NCBI GenBank assembly: GCA_900552105.1
Contig: URYH01000006.1
Span: 1-47,598 of the forward strand
DNA length: 47,598 bases
From: an uncultured Eubacteriales bacterium
Lineage (GTDB): Bacteria; Bacillota; Clostridia; Christensenellales; UBA1242
Direction of reading: 5' to 3'
The number at the start of each line of letters is the position of its first letter. The stretch's first letter is position 1. The notes beneath the pieces are model-generated. The model ran no database searches and had not been told where the DNA came from. It saw only the letters and a program-made list of their open reading frames with translations. Shown in pieces: positions 1-6,386 of the stretch. The position numbers and the translations under genes were made by a program.

Positions 1-50
1 TCACACATTTTCCGTTTTCTGTCCGTATTTGGACATTCGAAGTTCACTCG
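1..50 (-). other. window edge downstream of the BRO-type gene
   Basis: This is the last stretch of the mobile-element segment inside the window. On the minus strand a GTG lies four bases after the preceding stop codon and its frame stays open to the window edge, while an ATG frame closes after eleven codons. It is too short to decide whether a further element gene begins here. No attachment site or repeat is recognisable. Confidence 0.3.
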
Positions 51-458
51 CTATTCGTTGTCCGTATCATTGTCCGCACTGATTTCCAATGCCGGCTTAT
101 CGCTTGCATTCAACGGAGATATAACCGTTTGCCCAAGCTGTGTTTCAATGTACTGGCGCGCATTCTTTGCCACTTTCACGCCGCGACGGGCAACATCCTT
201 ATTTTCGTCAAAAGTTCCGGGCTGTTCCTGTCTTGAAATAGCCGTTGTCGTAACTTCCGCCAACATATTCAAAACCAACTCTATCTTAAACGGCTCCGCT
301 TTGGGCGAAGGAATAGCCTGAATAAGGCGCAAGACCCCTTTCGTGTCAAGACAGTCCGTCAAACGCATCTTGCCGTCAGAAGCCAGCATTTTCAACTGGT
401 TACAAAATGTAACCAGTTCGCCCCCTTCTTTGGGAAGTCTGTTCTTCAGCACGTCCAT
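51..458 (-). CDS. BRO/antirepressor-type protein, internally deleted
   Basis: The 135-residue product resembles the Bro-N-containing proteins common in phages and mobile elements. Residues 1-46 match the part around LKMLASDGKMRLTDC and IPSPKAEPFK. Residues 47-120 match the C-terminal part with LNMLAEVTTTAISR and ARRGVKVAKNARQYI. In family members recalled from general knowledge these two blocks are separated by some 70-80 residues (beginning LWLAKVGYERL), which are absent here, and the usual N-terminus is also missing. The frame stays open across the join, so the gene may be a stable short form or a decaying remnant. The start codon lies three bases after the stop of the replication gene, with AAAGGCG upstream as a modest ribosome-binding site, so it is probably co-transcribed. 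Function unknown; the family assignment is from memory of motif text. Confidence 0.6.
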   Translation of the reverse strand: MDVLKNRLPKEGGELVTFCNQLKMLASDGKMRLTDCLDTKGVLRLIQAIPSPKAEPFKIELVLNMLAEVTTTAISRQEQPGTFDENKDVARRGVKVAKNARQYIETQLGQTVISPLNASDKPALEISADNDTDNE

Positions 459-461
459 AAG

Positions 462-1499
462 CTAATTCGCCTTTCGCATCTGGTCGATGACGTTTTTGCT
501 AACCTGTCCCATGTAGCAGCCTTCATCCCAACATGAGAAGTCATCATAGAGAAGCAGTTTCTTATCTTCAAGACCTATCGGACAGACGATGTCTTCGTCC
601 ATGATGTCCGAAATGAAGAATTGAGGAAGTCCCTTTGAATAGACCATTTTTTCTCCCGTTTTCTCCATGTATTTCGTGAGATACGCTATCGCTTCGCCGA
701 GCATAGAACGATCATCCACTGTCTTAAAGTCGGATCTTCCGAACCTTTCATTGAAGTAAGTGTTCTGCATTGTCGTCTGCACTTTTTTCTTGACAGGAGA
801 ATAGTCCTTGACCTCTATAAGTTTGCCCGGCATCGAGCCGTCCGGAATGAAGAACAGTCCATGGAAGTGGAGCCGCCGCTTTTCGGGAGAACGCTCCCAT
901 ACCCCGACATACTTCCAGCCCTTTCGGTGGCACATCATCTTGAAACATCCGCGCAGCTTCCGCATAAAACTTTCTTCGGTATGCTTTGCCCCATCGTAGG
1001 TGAAAGTGCAAAAATAGTTGAAGTCCTGCAAATTTACCTTGCGAGTGAGCCTGATACGCCGACAAATCAGATTCCGTAATTTCCGCTCAAACTGCACTTC
1101 CACATACTTTATCGTACTATCTTCGTCCTTAAAGTACGGCTTCATATTGCAAACGATAAACTTCTTCCTCGCGCTTCTGGACTTTCCTACCGACTTTTGA
1201 TACAGTTCCTCGAAGAGTTCTTTTCGCGTCATCGTCCTCGATCTTACCTTCTTTTCAACCGCAGATTCGACCTCTTCTTCATTTTCCGTATGCGAAGACG
1301 GCGCATCGTCATTTTCAGACGGTGCGCTTTCTTCTGCGTTTATGGTTACTTCCTGTTCCGTGGTCTGTTCCTCTTCCTGCTCCGTCACCTCTATCTCTTC
1401 TTCCGGCGGACGGAAACGCCGTCTTGACGGTCTTGTCGTGTGCGGTATCGCTATGTAGTGACTGCCGTCAAAATACACCTTGCATTCGCCATACGGCAT
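462..1499 (-). CDS. HUH rolling-circle replication initiator
   Basis: The 345-residue protein would nick one DNA strand to start rolling-circle replication of the mobile element. An acidic, low-complexity N-terminal part (about residues 32-85) precedes the catalytic domain. Three motifs are visible: FTYD near residue 168, the metal-binding HUH motif as H211-F-H213, and a tyrosine motif YLTKY at residues 273-277 that would supply the nicking tyrosine. This order fits the G2P/ORF2 class of Rep proteins found in filamentous phages and small integrative elements. The ATG has a strong AGGAGG ribosome-binding site, but that site lies inside a perfect hairpin (see 1505-1526). The gene follows the ATPase-like remnant and precedes the BRO-type gene on the same strand. 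GC content and codon use differ clearly from the genes right of 2300, which indicates transfer. Confidence 0.82.
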   Translation of the reverse strand: MPYGECKVYFDGSHYIAIPHTTRPSRRRFRPPEEEIEVTEQEEEQTTEQEVTINAEESAPSENDDAPSSHTENEEEVESAVEKKVRSRTMTRKELFEELYQKSVGKSRSARKKFIVCNMKPYFKDEDSTIKYVEVQFERKLRNLICRRIRLTRKVNLQDFNYFCTFTYDGAKHTEESFMRKLRGCFKMMCHRKGWKYVGVWERSPEKRRLHFHGLFFIPDGSMPGKLIEVKDYSPVKKKVQTTMQNTYFNERFGRSDFKTVDDRSMLGEAIAYLTKYMEKTGEKMVYSKGLPQFFISDIMDEDIVCPIGLEDKKLLLYDDFSCWDEGCYMGQVSKNVIDQMRKAN

Positions 1500-1504
1500 A
1501 TAGA

Positions 1505-1526
1505 CCTCCTTTTGCCGTAAAGGAGG
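1505..1526 (-). promoter_or_regulatory. hairpin sequestering the rep ribosome-binding site
   Basis: On the minus strand CCTCCTTT, a six-base loop and AAAGGAGG form a perfect 8-bp stem. The 3' arm is the Shine-Dalgarno sequence of the replication gene, so the folded RNA would hide it. The preceding frame stops 15 bases upstream of the stem, close enough that a terminating ribosome might or might not open it. Confidence 0.55.
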
Positions 1527-1541
1527 CGGACAGCCCGTAAA

Positions 1542-2271
1542 TCACGCAGAACCGTTGCCGTCCGCGTCCTTATACAGCGAGTTGATGAAATAACTGTTCT
1601 GCATTTTCAGTTCCTCCACAGTCGCTTTTTCCGTTGCGTATTCCAGATAATCCATAAGCCCCGTTTTGCTCCTTTTTGCCATATCATTGAAATAGTCACT
1701 AAAACAGTCCGTACTGAACCGCTGCGCGTAGATCTTCGCGCTCATCAGGTAATACTTCTTGTTCTCCGTCTTGCCGTCCATAGTGCCGCGCTCTTTTTCT
1801 ATCTTCAAAACCGAATAGCCGAAGCGATTGTAAATACGCAGATTGCGCCGCCAAAGCCATGCCGTTACACTCTTCAAAATGTGTACAAGCAATGTGTTGT
1901 CTCCGCGCCGGAAACGGAAGTCGTAGTACAGCGATATAAAGCGGTTGAAGACCCACTCCGAGAGCATTTCCTCTATCGTATAGAAAGGGAGGGAAAGCCG
2001 GGTATCTCCGGACGAAACGATATGTACCACATCTCAGAGATCCCTCGCGTCTGCACCCCAAGACTCCGGTCTTTGCTCATCCGTGAATACCTTTATGAAC
2101 GGAAAGTTGTCCACGGTAGCACTATGCCTGCACATCTTCAGCCACGAGTTGAACAGGTCATTCTTCTGGTTAGTATCGTCCGCACCTTTTTTCACTTCCT
2201 TGAGTTCCAGATTATTGCCGCGCTCTTTTCCGATCTCTGTGATGCCTACCACTCCAAACTCAAAACTGCCT
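1542..2271 (-). pseudogene. C-terminal part of an element ATPase-like protein, with TGA break
   Basis: Two open stretches (2037-2271 and 1542-2033) lie in the same reading frame, separated only by a TGA at 2034-2036. They read as one protein: GVVGITEIGKERGNN near the start resembles a Walker-B-type strand, followed by KVFTDEQRPESWGADARDL, the stop, then DVVHIVSSGDTRLSLP. The P-loop part that would precede it is missing, because the frame runs straight into spoIIID. The layout (ATPase-like gene before an HUH Rep) recalls Zot-like morphogenesis proteins of filamentous phages or translocases of integrative elements, but this assignment is uncertain. The gene is almost certainly non-functional: it lacks its N-terminus and carries a nonsense codon. 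The TGA is unlikely to be recoded, since the same frame also ends in TGA at 1542-1544. Confidence 0.6.
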
Positions 2272-2468
2272 GCCTTCGGATTGTTTTCCAGCACCTTTCT
2301 AGCCCTCTCAAAAAGTTCCACATCAACCTCTTTTAGACGCCTTGAAACATCAACATGAACAGTGCTCTTTGAATATGAAAACCTTCTTGCTGCCTGTCTT
2401 ATTGTCGCATTATTCTCAAATATAAAAGTCCCCAAAACTTTGCATCTTTCCATCAAATCCTCTCGCAT
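2272..2468 (-). pseudogene. spoIIID: SpoIIID sporulation regulator, 3' end replaced
   Basis: The ATG at 2466-2468 has a strong GGAGG four bases upstream. The first 63 or so residues match SpoIIID, the DNA-binding regulator of mother-cell genes in sporulation: MREDLMERCKVLGTF, then the helix-turn-helix with SYSKSTVHVDVSRRL, then KVLENN. At that point the family continues with a basic tail of the type RHIRGGxATKxKY, which helps bind DNA. Here the frame instead passes into mobile-element sequence (KAGSFEFGVVG). Synteny supports the identity, as spoIIQ and spoIIID are near neighbours in many Firmicutes. The mbl/mreB gene often found next is not present in the window. The break may be an insertion, a developmentally excised element or an assembly join. 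The exact junction is uncertain by a few codons around 2268-2280. Confidence 0.78.
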
Positions 2469-2521
2469 ACGCCCTCCAATGCAATGTATGGCGAAATATG
2501 TCGAAATATGCAAAAAGGCAT

Positions 2522-2556
2522 AAAAAAACAAGCATCAAAATTTATGCTTGTTTATT
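2522..2556 (-). terminator. terminator after acpP
   Basis: AAACAAGCAT and ATGCTTGTTT form a 10-bp stem with an eight-base loop, followed on the minus strand by a run of T. An AT tract on the other side makes it look bidirectional. It separates acpP from spoIIID. Confidence 0.8.
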
Positions 2557-2558
2557 TT

Positions 2559-2783
2559 TTATTTTCCCTCAATCATCTTTATGATGTCTGAAACAGTTTT
2601 GATATTGACTGCAATCTCATCTGAAATTGTGGTTGAAAATTCATCTTCAAACGCCATTAACAATTCAACCATATCAAGTGAATCAGCCCCCAAATCTTCA
2701 ACAAGCCTTGAATCTTCGTTGATTTTTTCAACAGGAATATTCAGTTGTGAAGAGATGATTTCTTTGACTTTCTCTAAGACCAT
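2559..2783 (-). CDS. acpP: acyl carrier protein
   Basis: The 74-residue acidic protein carries growing acyl chains in fatty-acid synthesis. Ser35 in the DSL motif (GADSLDMVELLMAFEDEF) is the attachment site for phosphopantetheine. Length and fold-defining motifs are those of a type II acyl carrier protein. A TTG four codons upstream (2793-2795) keeps the frame open, but the ATG at 2781-2783 is preferred because GGAGG lies five bases before it. It sits alone between spoIIQ and spoIIID with its own promoter and terminator. No other fatty-acid genes are adjacent, so it may also serve another carrier-dependent pathway. Confidence 0.95.
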   Translation of the reverse strand: MVLEKVKEIISSQLNIPVEKINEDSRLVEDLGADSLDMVELLMAFEDEFSTTISDEIAVNIKTVSDIIKMIEGK

Positions 2784-2801
2784 GTCGACCTCCAACGCTA
2801 T

Positions 2802-2830
2802 ATAATATCATATTGCAGTTGTTTTGTCCA
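2802..2830 (-). promoter_or_regulatory. housekeeping promoter of acpP
   Basis: TGGACA (2825-2830) and TATTAT (2802-2807) are separated by 17 bases on the minus strand, each one base from consensus, and lead to acpP. Confidence 0.7.
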
Positions 2831-2840
2831 CAAAATTACA

Positions 2841-3428
2841 CTATTTGTTTGAAAGTTCCAGGAAAGATGCTGGGTCAACAACCTTGCCATCTTTTGAAAG
2901 AGCAAAATGCAAATGGTCGCCTTGTGCCATTTCATTTGCACCTGTTGATGAGACCTCACCAAGCTTTTGGCCTGCGCTCACAATATCCCCTGCCTTTACA
3001 AGACTGTCTGCAAGTGAAGAATAGGTTGAAACAAATCCGTTTTTATGCTCAATTTCAATCATGGTGCCATGCGCATACGTTTTTTCAACTTTTCTCACTG
3101 TTCCTTCAAGACATGCAAGGACATTTTTTGAAGTTTCGCTAACAAGGTCGACAGCTTTGTGCGATTCCCATTGTTTTAGTGTTGAATTATACATGAGGTC
3201 AGTTGCTGAATAACCTTTGAGAACTGTTGCACCTTCAAGCGGAAGTGTGAACACAAGTGGTTTTGTGTCAACGTCAACAACGGGTTCTTGATTAATGTTC
3301 TTGTCCGACCCAACTTTTGTGAGACTAAGAGTCAAAGTGAGAACAATCGCAACCGCCAAGCAACCTGCCAAAATGTATACTCCAAACTTTTTAAAAAATT
3401 TCTTTGTCTTTGTGCTGTTTTTTTCCAT
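2841..3428 (-). CDS. spoIIQ: SpoIIQ-like M23 peptidase-domain protein
   Basis: The 195-residue protein has a short cytosolic basic stretch, one membrane segment (about residues 15-37) and an extracytoplasmic LytM/M23 domain (about 60-190). The zinc-ligand set is complete: H90 and D94 in SHKAVDL and H174 in GDHLHF, so it may keep endopeptidase activity like clostridial SpoIIQ and unlike the Bacillus form. SpoIIQ is made in the forespore and pairs with SpoIIIAH across the two membranes during engulfment. The ATG at 3426-3428 follows GGAGGT by seven bases; an upstream in-frame start is less likely. The promoter at 3447-3474 matches that of spoIIR exactly. Proximity to spoIIID fits the family neighbourhood. 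Confidence 0.85.
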   Translation of the reverse strand: MEKNSTKTKKFFKKFGVYILAGCLAVAIVLTLTLSLTKVGSDKNINQEPVVDVDTKPLVFTLPLEGATVLKGYSATDLMYNSTLKQWESHKAVDLVSETSKNVLACLEGTVRKVEKTYAHGTMIEIEHKNGFVSTYSSLADSLVKAGDIVSAGQKLGEVSSTGANEMAQGDHLHFALSKDGKVVDPASFLELSNK

Positions 3429-3446
3429 TTTTTTACCTCCGAACAA

Positions 3447-3474
3447 ATTATTGACACAATTTTTTCATTTATAC
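3447..3474 (-). promoter_or_regulatory. sigma-F-type promoter of spoIIQ
   Basis: On the minus strand GTATA (3470-3474), 14 bases and GTCAATAAT (3447-3455) form a promoter identical in both boxes and spacing to the one before spoIIR. Transcription would begin next to the ribosome-binding site. Confidence 0.65.
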
Positions 3475-3478
3475 ACTC

Positions 3479-3949
3479 TTAATACGATCCCAAAATCACT
3501 GGGAATCCAACATAAATAAAGCCATTGTTGATTGCGATTTCACAATTTATTCTTTCTGTTCCAACATAAACAAATTTTTCACCATAGCCTGCCTCCCCAT
3601 AAAAAGTTTGGAGTCCATCAGAGAATTCATAATATTTTTTTTTGCGAAAGTTCAAAATGTCACAAATTTGGTCATATGTATAATCTTTCATGCTAACTTT
3701 CACACTTTCACCACCAATTTTTTTTGAATCAAATTTTAGTTCATTGATGAAAGACAGGTCACACTGAACAATTTGACCATCACCATTATTTGTTGCCTTT
3801 GCAAAAGAAGGTATTGAATTATACTGTGTATTAAGATATAAGCTATATTCCCCCTTCAAATTCTCAAGTGCGACACCAGATGGTTTTTTGTAAGAAAACA
3901 CAAAACACAAACACAACAAAACAAATAAAAAAACAAACATTCTTTTCAT
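3479..3949 (-). CDS. small secreted protein of unknown function
   Basis: The 156-residue protein starts with a signal-peptide-like hydrophobic stretch (residues 2-20, MKRMFVFLFVLLCLCFVFS). The rest is a soluble domain with many Tyr, Asn and Lys residues ending in GFPVILGSY. The C-terminal strand pattern weakly recalls YwmB-type proteins encoded near spoIID/spoIIQ in Firmicutes, but I cannot confirm this. It lies directly upstream of spoIIQ on the same strand. No clear ribosome-binding site precedes the ATG. The start codon lies in the loop of a terminator-like hairpin and the Phe codons of the signal peptide form its T-run, which is unusual. Confidence 0.7.
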   Translation of the reverse strand: MKRMFVFLFVLLCLCFVFSYKKPSGVALENLKGEYSLYLNTQYNSIPSFAKATNNGDGQIVQCDLSFINELKFDSKKIGGESVKVSMKDYTYDQICDILNFRKKKYYEFSDGLQTFYGEAGYGEKFVYVGTERINCEIAINNGFIYVGFPVILGSY

Positions 3950-3961
3950 GCAAGAATGTTT
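3927..3961 (-). terminator. terminator-like hairpin over a start codon
   Basis: AAACATTCTT (3952-3961) and AAGAATGTTT (3935-3944) form a perfect 10-bp stem on the minus strand with a seven-base loop, followed by a T-run at 3927-3933. It could end transcription from the dehydrogenase-like gene. It also covers the start of the secreted-protein gene, whose ATG lies in the loop. Confidence 0.65.
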
Positions 3962-3990
3962 GCCACAATTAAAAAATTTATACTTCTGAT

Positions 3991-5172
3991 TTATGCATTA
4001 AGAAGCCCAGTTCTTTTTATTAGCCCCACAACCATGCCACTGTCATATGCCAATGACAGCGCTTTAAACAAGTCATACAAATCTTCGCCGCAAAGCGAAT
4101 CTTCAACCAAAAAATTGTCGAAATTCAAAATTTCGTTTTTTGTCATCTGCGTCTTTTGGGATAAATTTTGTTTTACAGCATTGATTTTTTGAAAAAATAG
4201 CTTGTTTTTATGATAATAATAGTTATTTTCGATATTTTTAAAACTTGTTCGTTTCATTGAAAATTTGCTTGAAAGTCTTTGCAAATCACTTGGAACATAA
4301 GGTTCAAAAAGTTGAATGTGTTTAATTTGATAAAATTCATAATAGAATTTTTGCAAAGTGAGAGAAGATATATAACAAAGTTCTCCAAATGATTTTTGAA
4401 TATGCCTTTTGAGGAGCAGCCGAGAGAGCAAATTTGCCATTTTGATAAAATGCAAATATTCAATTTGAGAATCTTTCAAAAGATATGATATTTCAATCAC
4501 ATAGTCTTGCAACTTAAGATTTTTTTCATCATCATTTTTTGTTGCGGCAAGTTCGGTTTTCATTTTTATGATCGTCTGTTTCATTTCTTCAAGATCAAAA
4601 GGAGCATTTTGTCCAAAAATCATTTTATAAAAATTTAAGTCGTCAACAGATGTCGCAAGAGAACACAAAAACATTTCTGTTTGCTCAAATTTTTTTGAAT
4701 CAAAGTTCTTGACCCAACCTTCGTCAATATATACTTTTGAATGAGCAAAAGCATAATCAAACTCAATCTTTTCACCGCTTTCAACCACAACAAAAGGATT
4801 GAACATCGACATATTTGAAAAACTTGAAGCAATAAATATGCTTTGACAAAAATATTTTTTTGCCAAAAGTTTTGTTGCATCAGAACACGCTCCCCCACCA
4901 ATGCCAACAACCAAATCGTAAGCACGCGACTTTGAAGAGTATATTTCTGCAATCATTTGTCTTGAAATAAAGGGAGTTCTGTCAAGCGTCAAAGTTGAAA
5001 AAACACAACCTGCTTTGTTAAGTTGATTCACAATTTGTGACAAATGGTCTTTTTTTGCTTGACTGGAAAAAACACACAAAACCCTTTTCTTAAAAAAGTT
5101 TTGTGCAAGGTTGTTTCCAAATTCTTTTATAGCATTTTTTTGATATATAATATTGTTATAAAACGGTTCCAT
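3991..5172 (-). CDS. divergent glycerol-1-phosphate/iron-alcohol dehydrogenase-like protein
   Basis: The 393-residue protein shows the outline of the fold shared by glycerol dehydrogenase, glycerol-1-phosphate dehydrogenase and dehydroquinate synthase. An N-terminal nucleotide-binding part contains the glycine motif GIGGGACSDATK near residue 91, and a helical metal-binding part follows. The family's conserved His-Gly-Glu metal-ligand stretch appears as SFGELCY, with Phe for His, so metal binding and catalysis are doubtful. It may act on a polyol phosphate or be a non-catalytic derivative. GGAG lies six bases before the ATG. The gene is transcribed divergently from the polysaccharide deacetylase. 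Confidence 0.65.
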   Translation of the reverse strand: MEPFYNNIIYQKNAIKEFGNNLAQNFFKKRVLCVFSSQAKKDHLSQIVNQLNKAGCVFSTLTLDRTPFISRQMIAEIYSSKSRAYDLVVGIGGGACSDATKLLAKKYFCQSIFIASSFSNMSMFNPFVVVESGEKIEFDYAFAHSKVYIDEGWVKNFDSKKFEQTEMFLCSLATSVDDLNFYKMIFGQNAPFDLEEMKQTIIKMKTELAATKNDDEKNLKLQDYVIEISYLLKDSQIEYLHFIKMANLLSRLLLKRHIQKSFGELCYISSLTLQKFYYEFYQIKHIQLFEPYVPSDLQRLSSKFSMKRTSFKNIENNYYYHKNKLFFQKINAVKQNLSQKTQMTKNEILNFDNFLVEDSLCGEDLYDLFKALSLAYDSGMVVGLIKRTGLLNA

Positions 5173-5297
5173 ATTTTCTCCAAACTGACATATATTTTAT
5201 CAAAATAAATAAGCAAAGAAAGGGGAAAACTGTCGAGAAATGTTGCAATAATATGAAAATAACAAATAAATTTTAATTAAATATAAATAATATAATT

Positions 5298-6386
5298 ATG
5301 AGAAAATTTAGTTTTTTTGCCATATTTTTTATATTTTTTTGCATTTCTTCAACAATTTTTGCTCAATTTTGCGTGTTTGCCGAAGAAAATGCTGATTCAT
5401 CATTGGTTGCATATAACGGTGAAATCAAACATGTTTTCACACATTGTTTGCTCAGCGACCCATCTCTTGCTCTTGATCCAAAAAATTCAATGTCAAAAGA
5501 TTACGCAAGAGATTGCATCACAAAAGATGAGTTTAAATTAATCCTTCATTTCTTACATAAGAATAACTATGTTTTGATAAATCCTCACGAATTATTTTTT
5601 GTTCAAGACTCACAAATTTCAAGAAAACAACTTTATCTCCCGAAAGGCAAAAAGCCTTTGATTTTTTCGTTTGACGATGTCAACTATGACCATAGAAAAA
5701 TGGGAAAAGGCATGGTCGACAAATTGATTTTGGATAAAAATGGAGAAATCGCAACTCAAACACAAAAAAATGGAAAAATTTATATCTCAAAAGACAATGA
5801 ATTTGTGCCAATCCTCAATTCGTTTGTAAACTCCCACCCCGATTTTTCTTTCAAGGGTGCAAAAGGGGTTTTGTGTCTCACAGGTTATGACGGAATTTTG
5901 GGTTATCGCACCCAATCAAAAAACAAAACAAACCGCAATCAAGAAATCGCAGAATGCAAAAAAGTTGTTAAGAAACTCAAATCAGACGGATGGATTTTTG
6001 CTTGCCACTCATATGGTCACTATCATATGAAAAAAATTAGTTTGCAAAAATTCGAACAAGAGCTCAAGTTGTGGAATGATGAAGTTGTGCCATTAATCGG
6101 AAAGACCGATATATATGTATATCCTTACGGCGAGTGGGAAATTTTGAACAAAAACAACCAAATTTCAGAAAAGCATAAATTGTTGACAGATGACGGATTC
6201 AAGCTGTTTTGTGGGGTTGGTGTCAAAAGTTTTATTTCAATGTTTCCCAAAAATTTTGACAAAAGCAAACAAATTTTGTTTATGGATAGATGCCCTCTTG
6301 ATGGATTTACATTAAAAAATAGAGGAAAAGAACTCTCTGATCTTTTCCCCTGCCAAGCGGTTATTGATTGGCAAAACCGCAAATAA
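5298..6386 (+). CDS. secreted polysaccharide deacetylase (NodB-like)
   Basis: The 362-residue protein has an N-terminal signal peptide (about residues 1-29, ending near FAQFCVFAEE) and a carbohydrate esterase family 4 domain. Motif 1 is FSFDDVN near residue 121, motif 2 is HSYGHYHM with the metal-binding histidines near 237, and motif 3 is the YPYGEW stretch near 275. It would remove acetyl groups from a wall or spore polysaccharide outside the cell. No Shine-Dalgarno sequence is seen; the leader is almost pure A+T. It is one of few plus-strand genes and converges on the proline-rich gene with no spacer between the stop codons. Confidence 0.82.
   Translation: MRKFSFFAIFFIFFCISSTIFAQFCVFAEENADSSLVAYNGEIKHVFTHCLLSDPSLALDPKNSMSKDYARDCITKDEFKLILHFLHKNNYVLINPHELFFVQDSQISRKQLYLPKGKKPLIFSFDDVNYDHRKMGKGMVDKLILDKNGEIATQTQKNGKIYISKDNEFVPILNSFVNSHPDFSFKGAKGVLCLTGYDGILGYRTQSKNKTNRNQEIAECKKVVKKLKSDGWIFACHSYGHYHMKKISLQKFEQELKLWNDEVVPLIGKTDIYVYPYGEWEILNKNNQISEKHKLLTDDGFKLFCGVGVKSFISMFPKNFDKSKQILFMDRCPLDGFTLKNRGKELSDLFPCQAVIDWQNRK

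Noticed and set aside
2034..2036. TGA as a recoded sense codon
   Set aside because: The same frame ends in TGA at 1542-1544 and several host genes also end in TGA, so a stop is the simpler reading.
5231..5237. TGTCGAG as a second 0A box
   Set aside because: It differs from the core site by one base and precedes no recognised sporulation gene, so chance is likely in so long a window.
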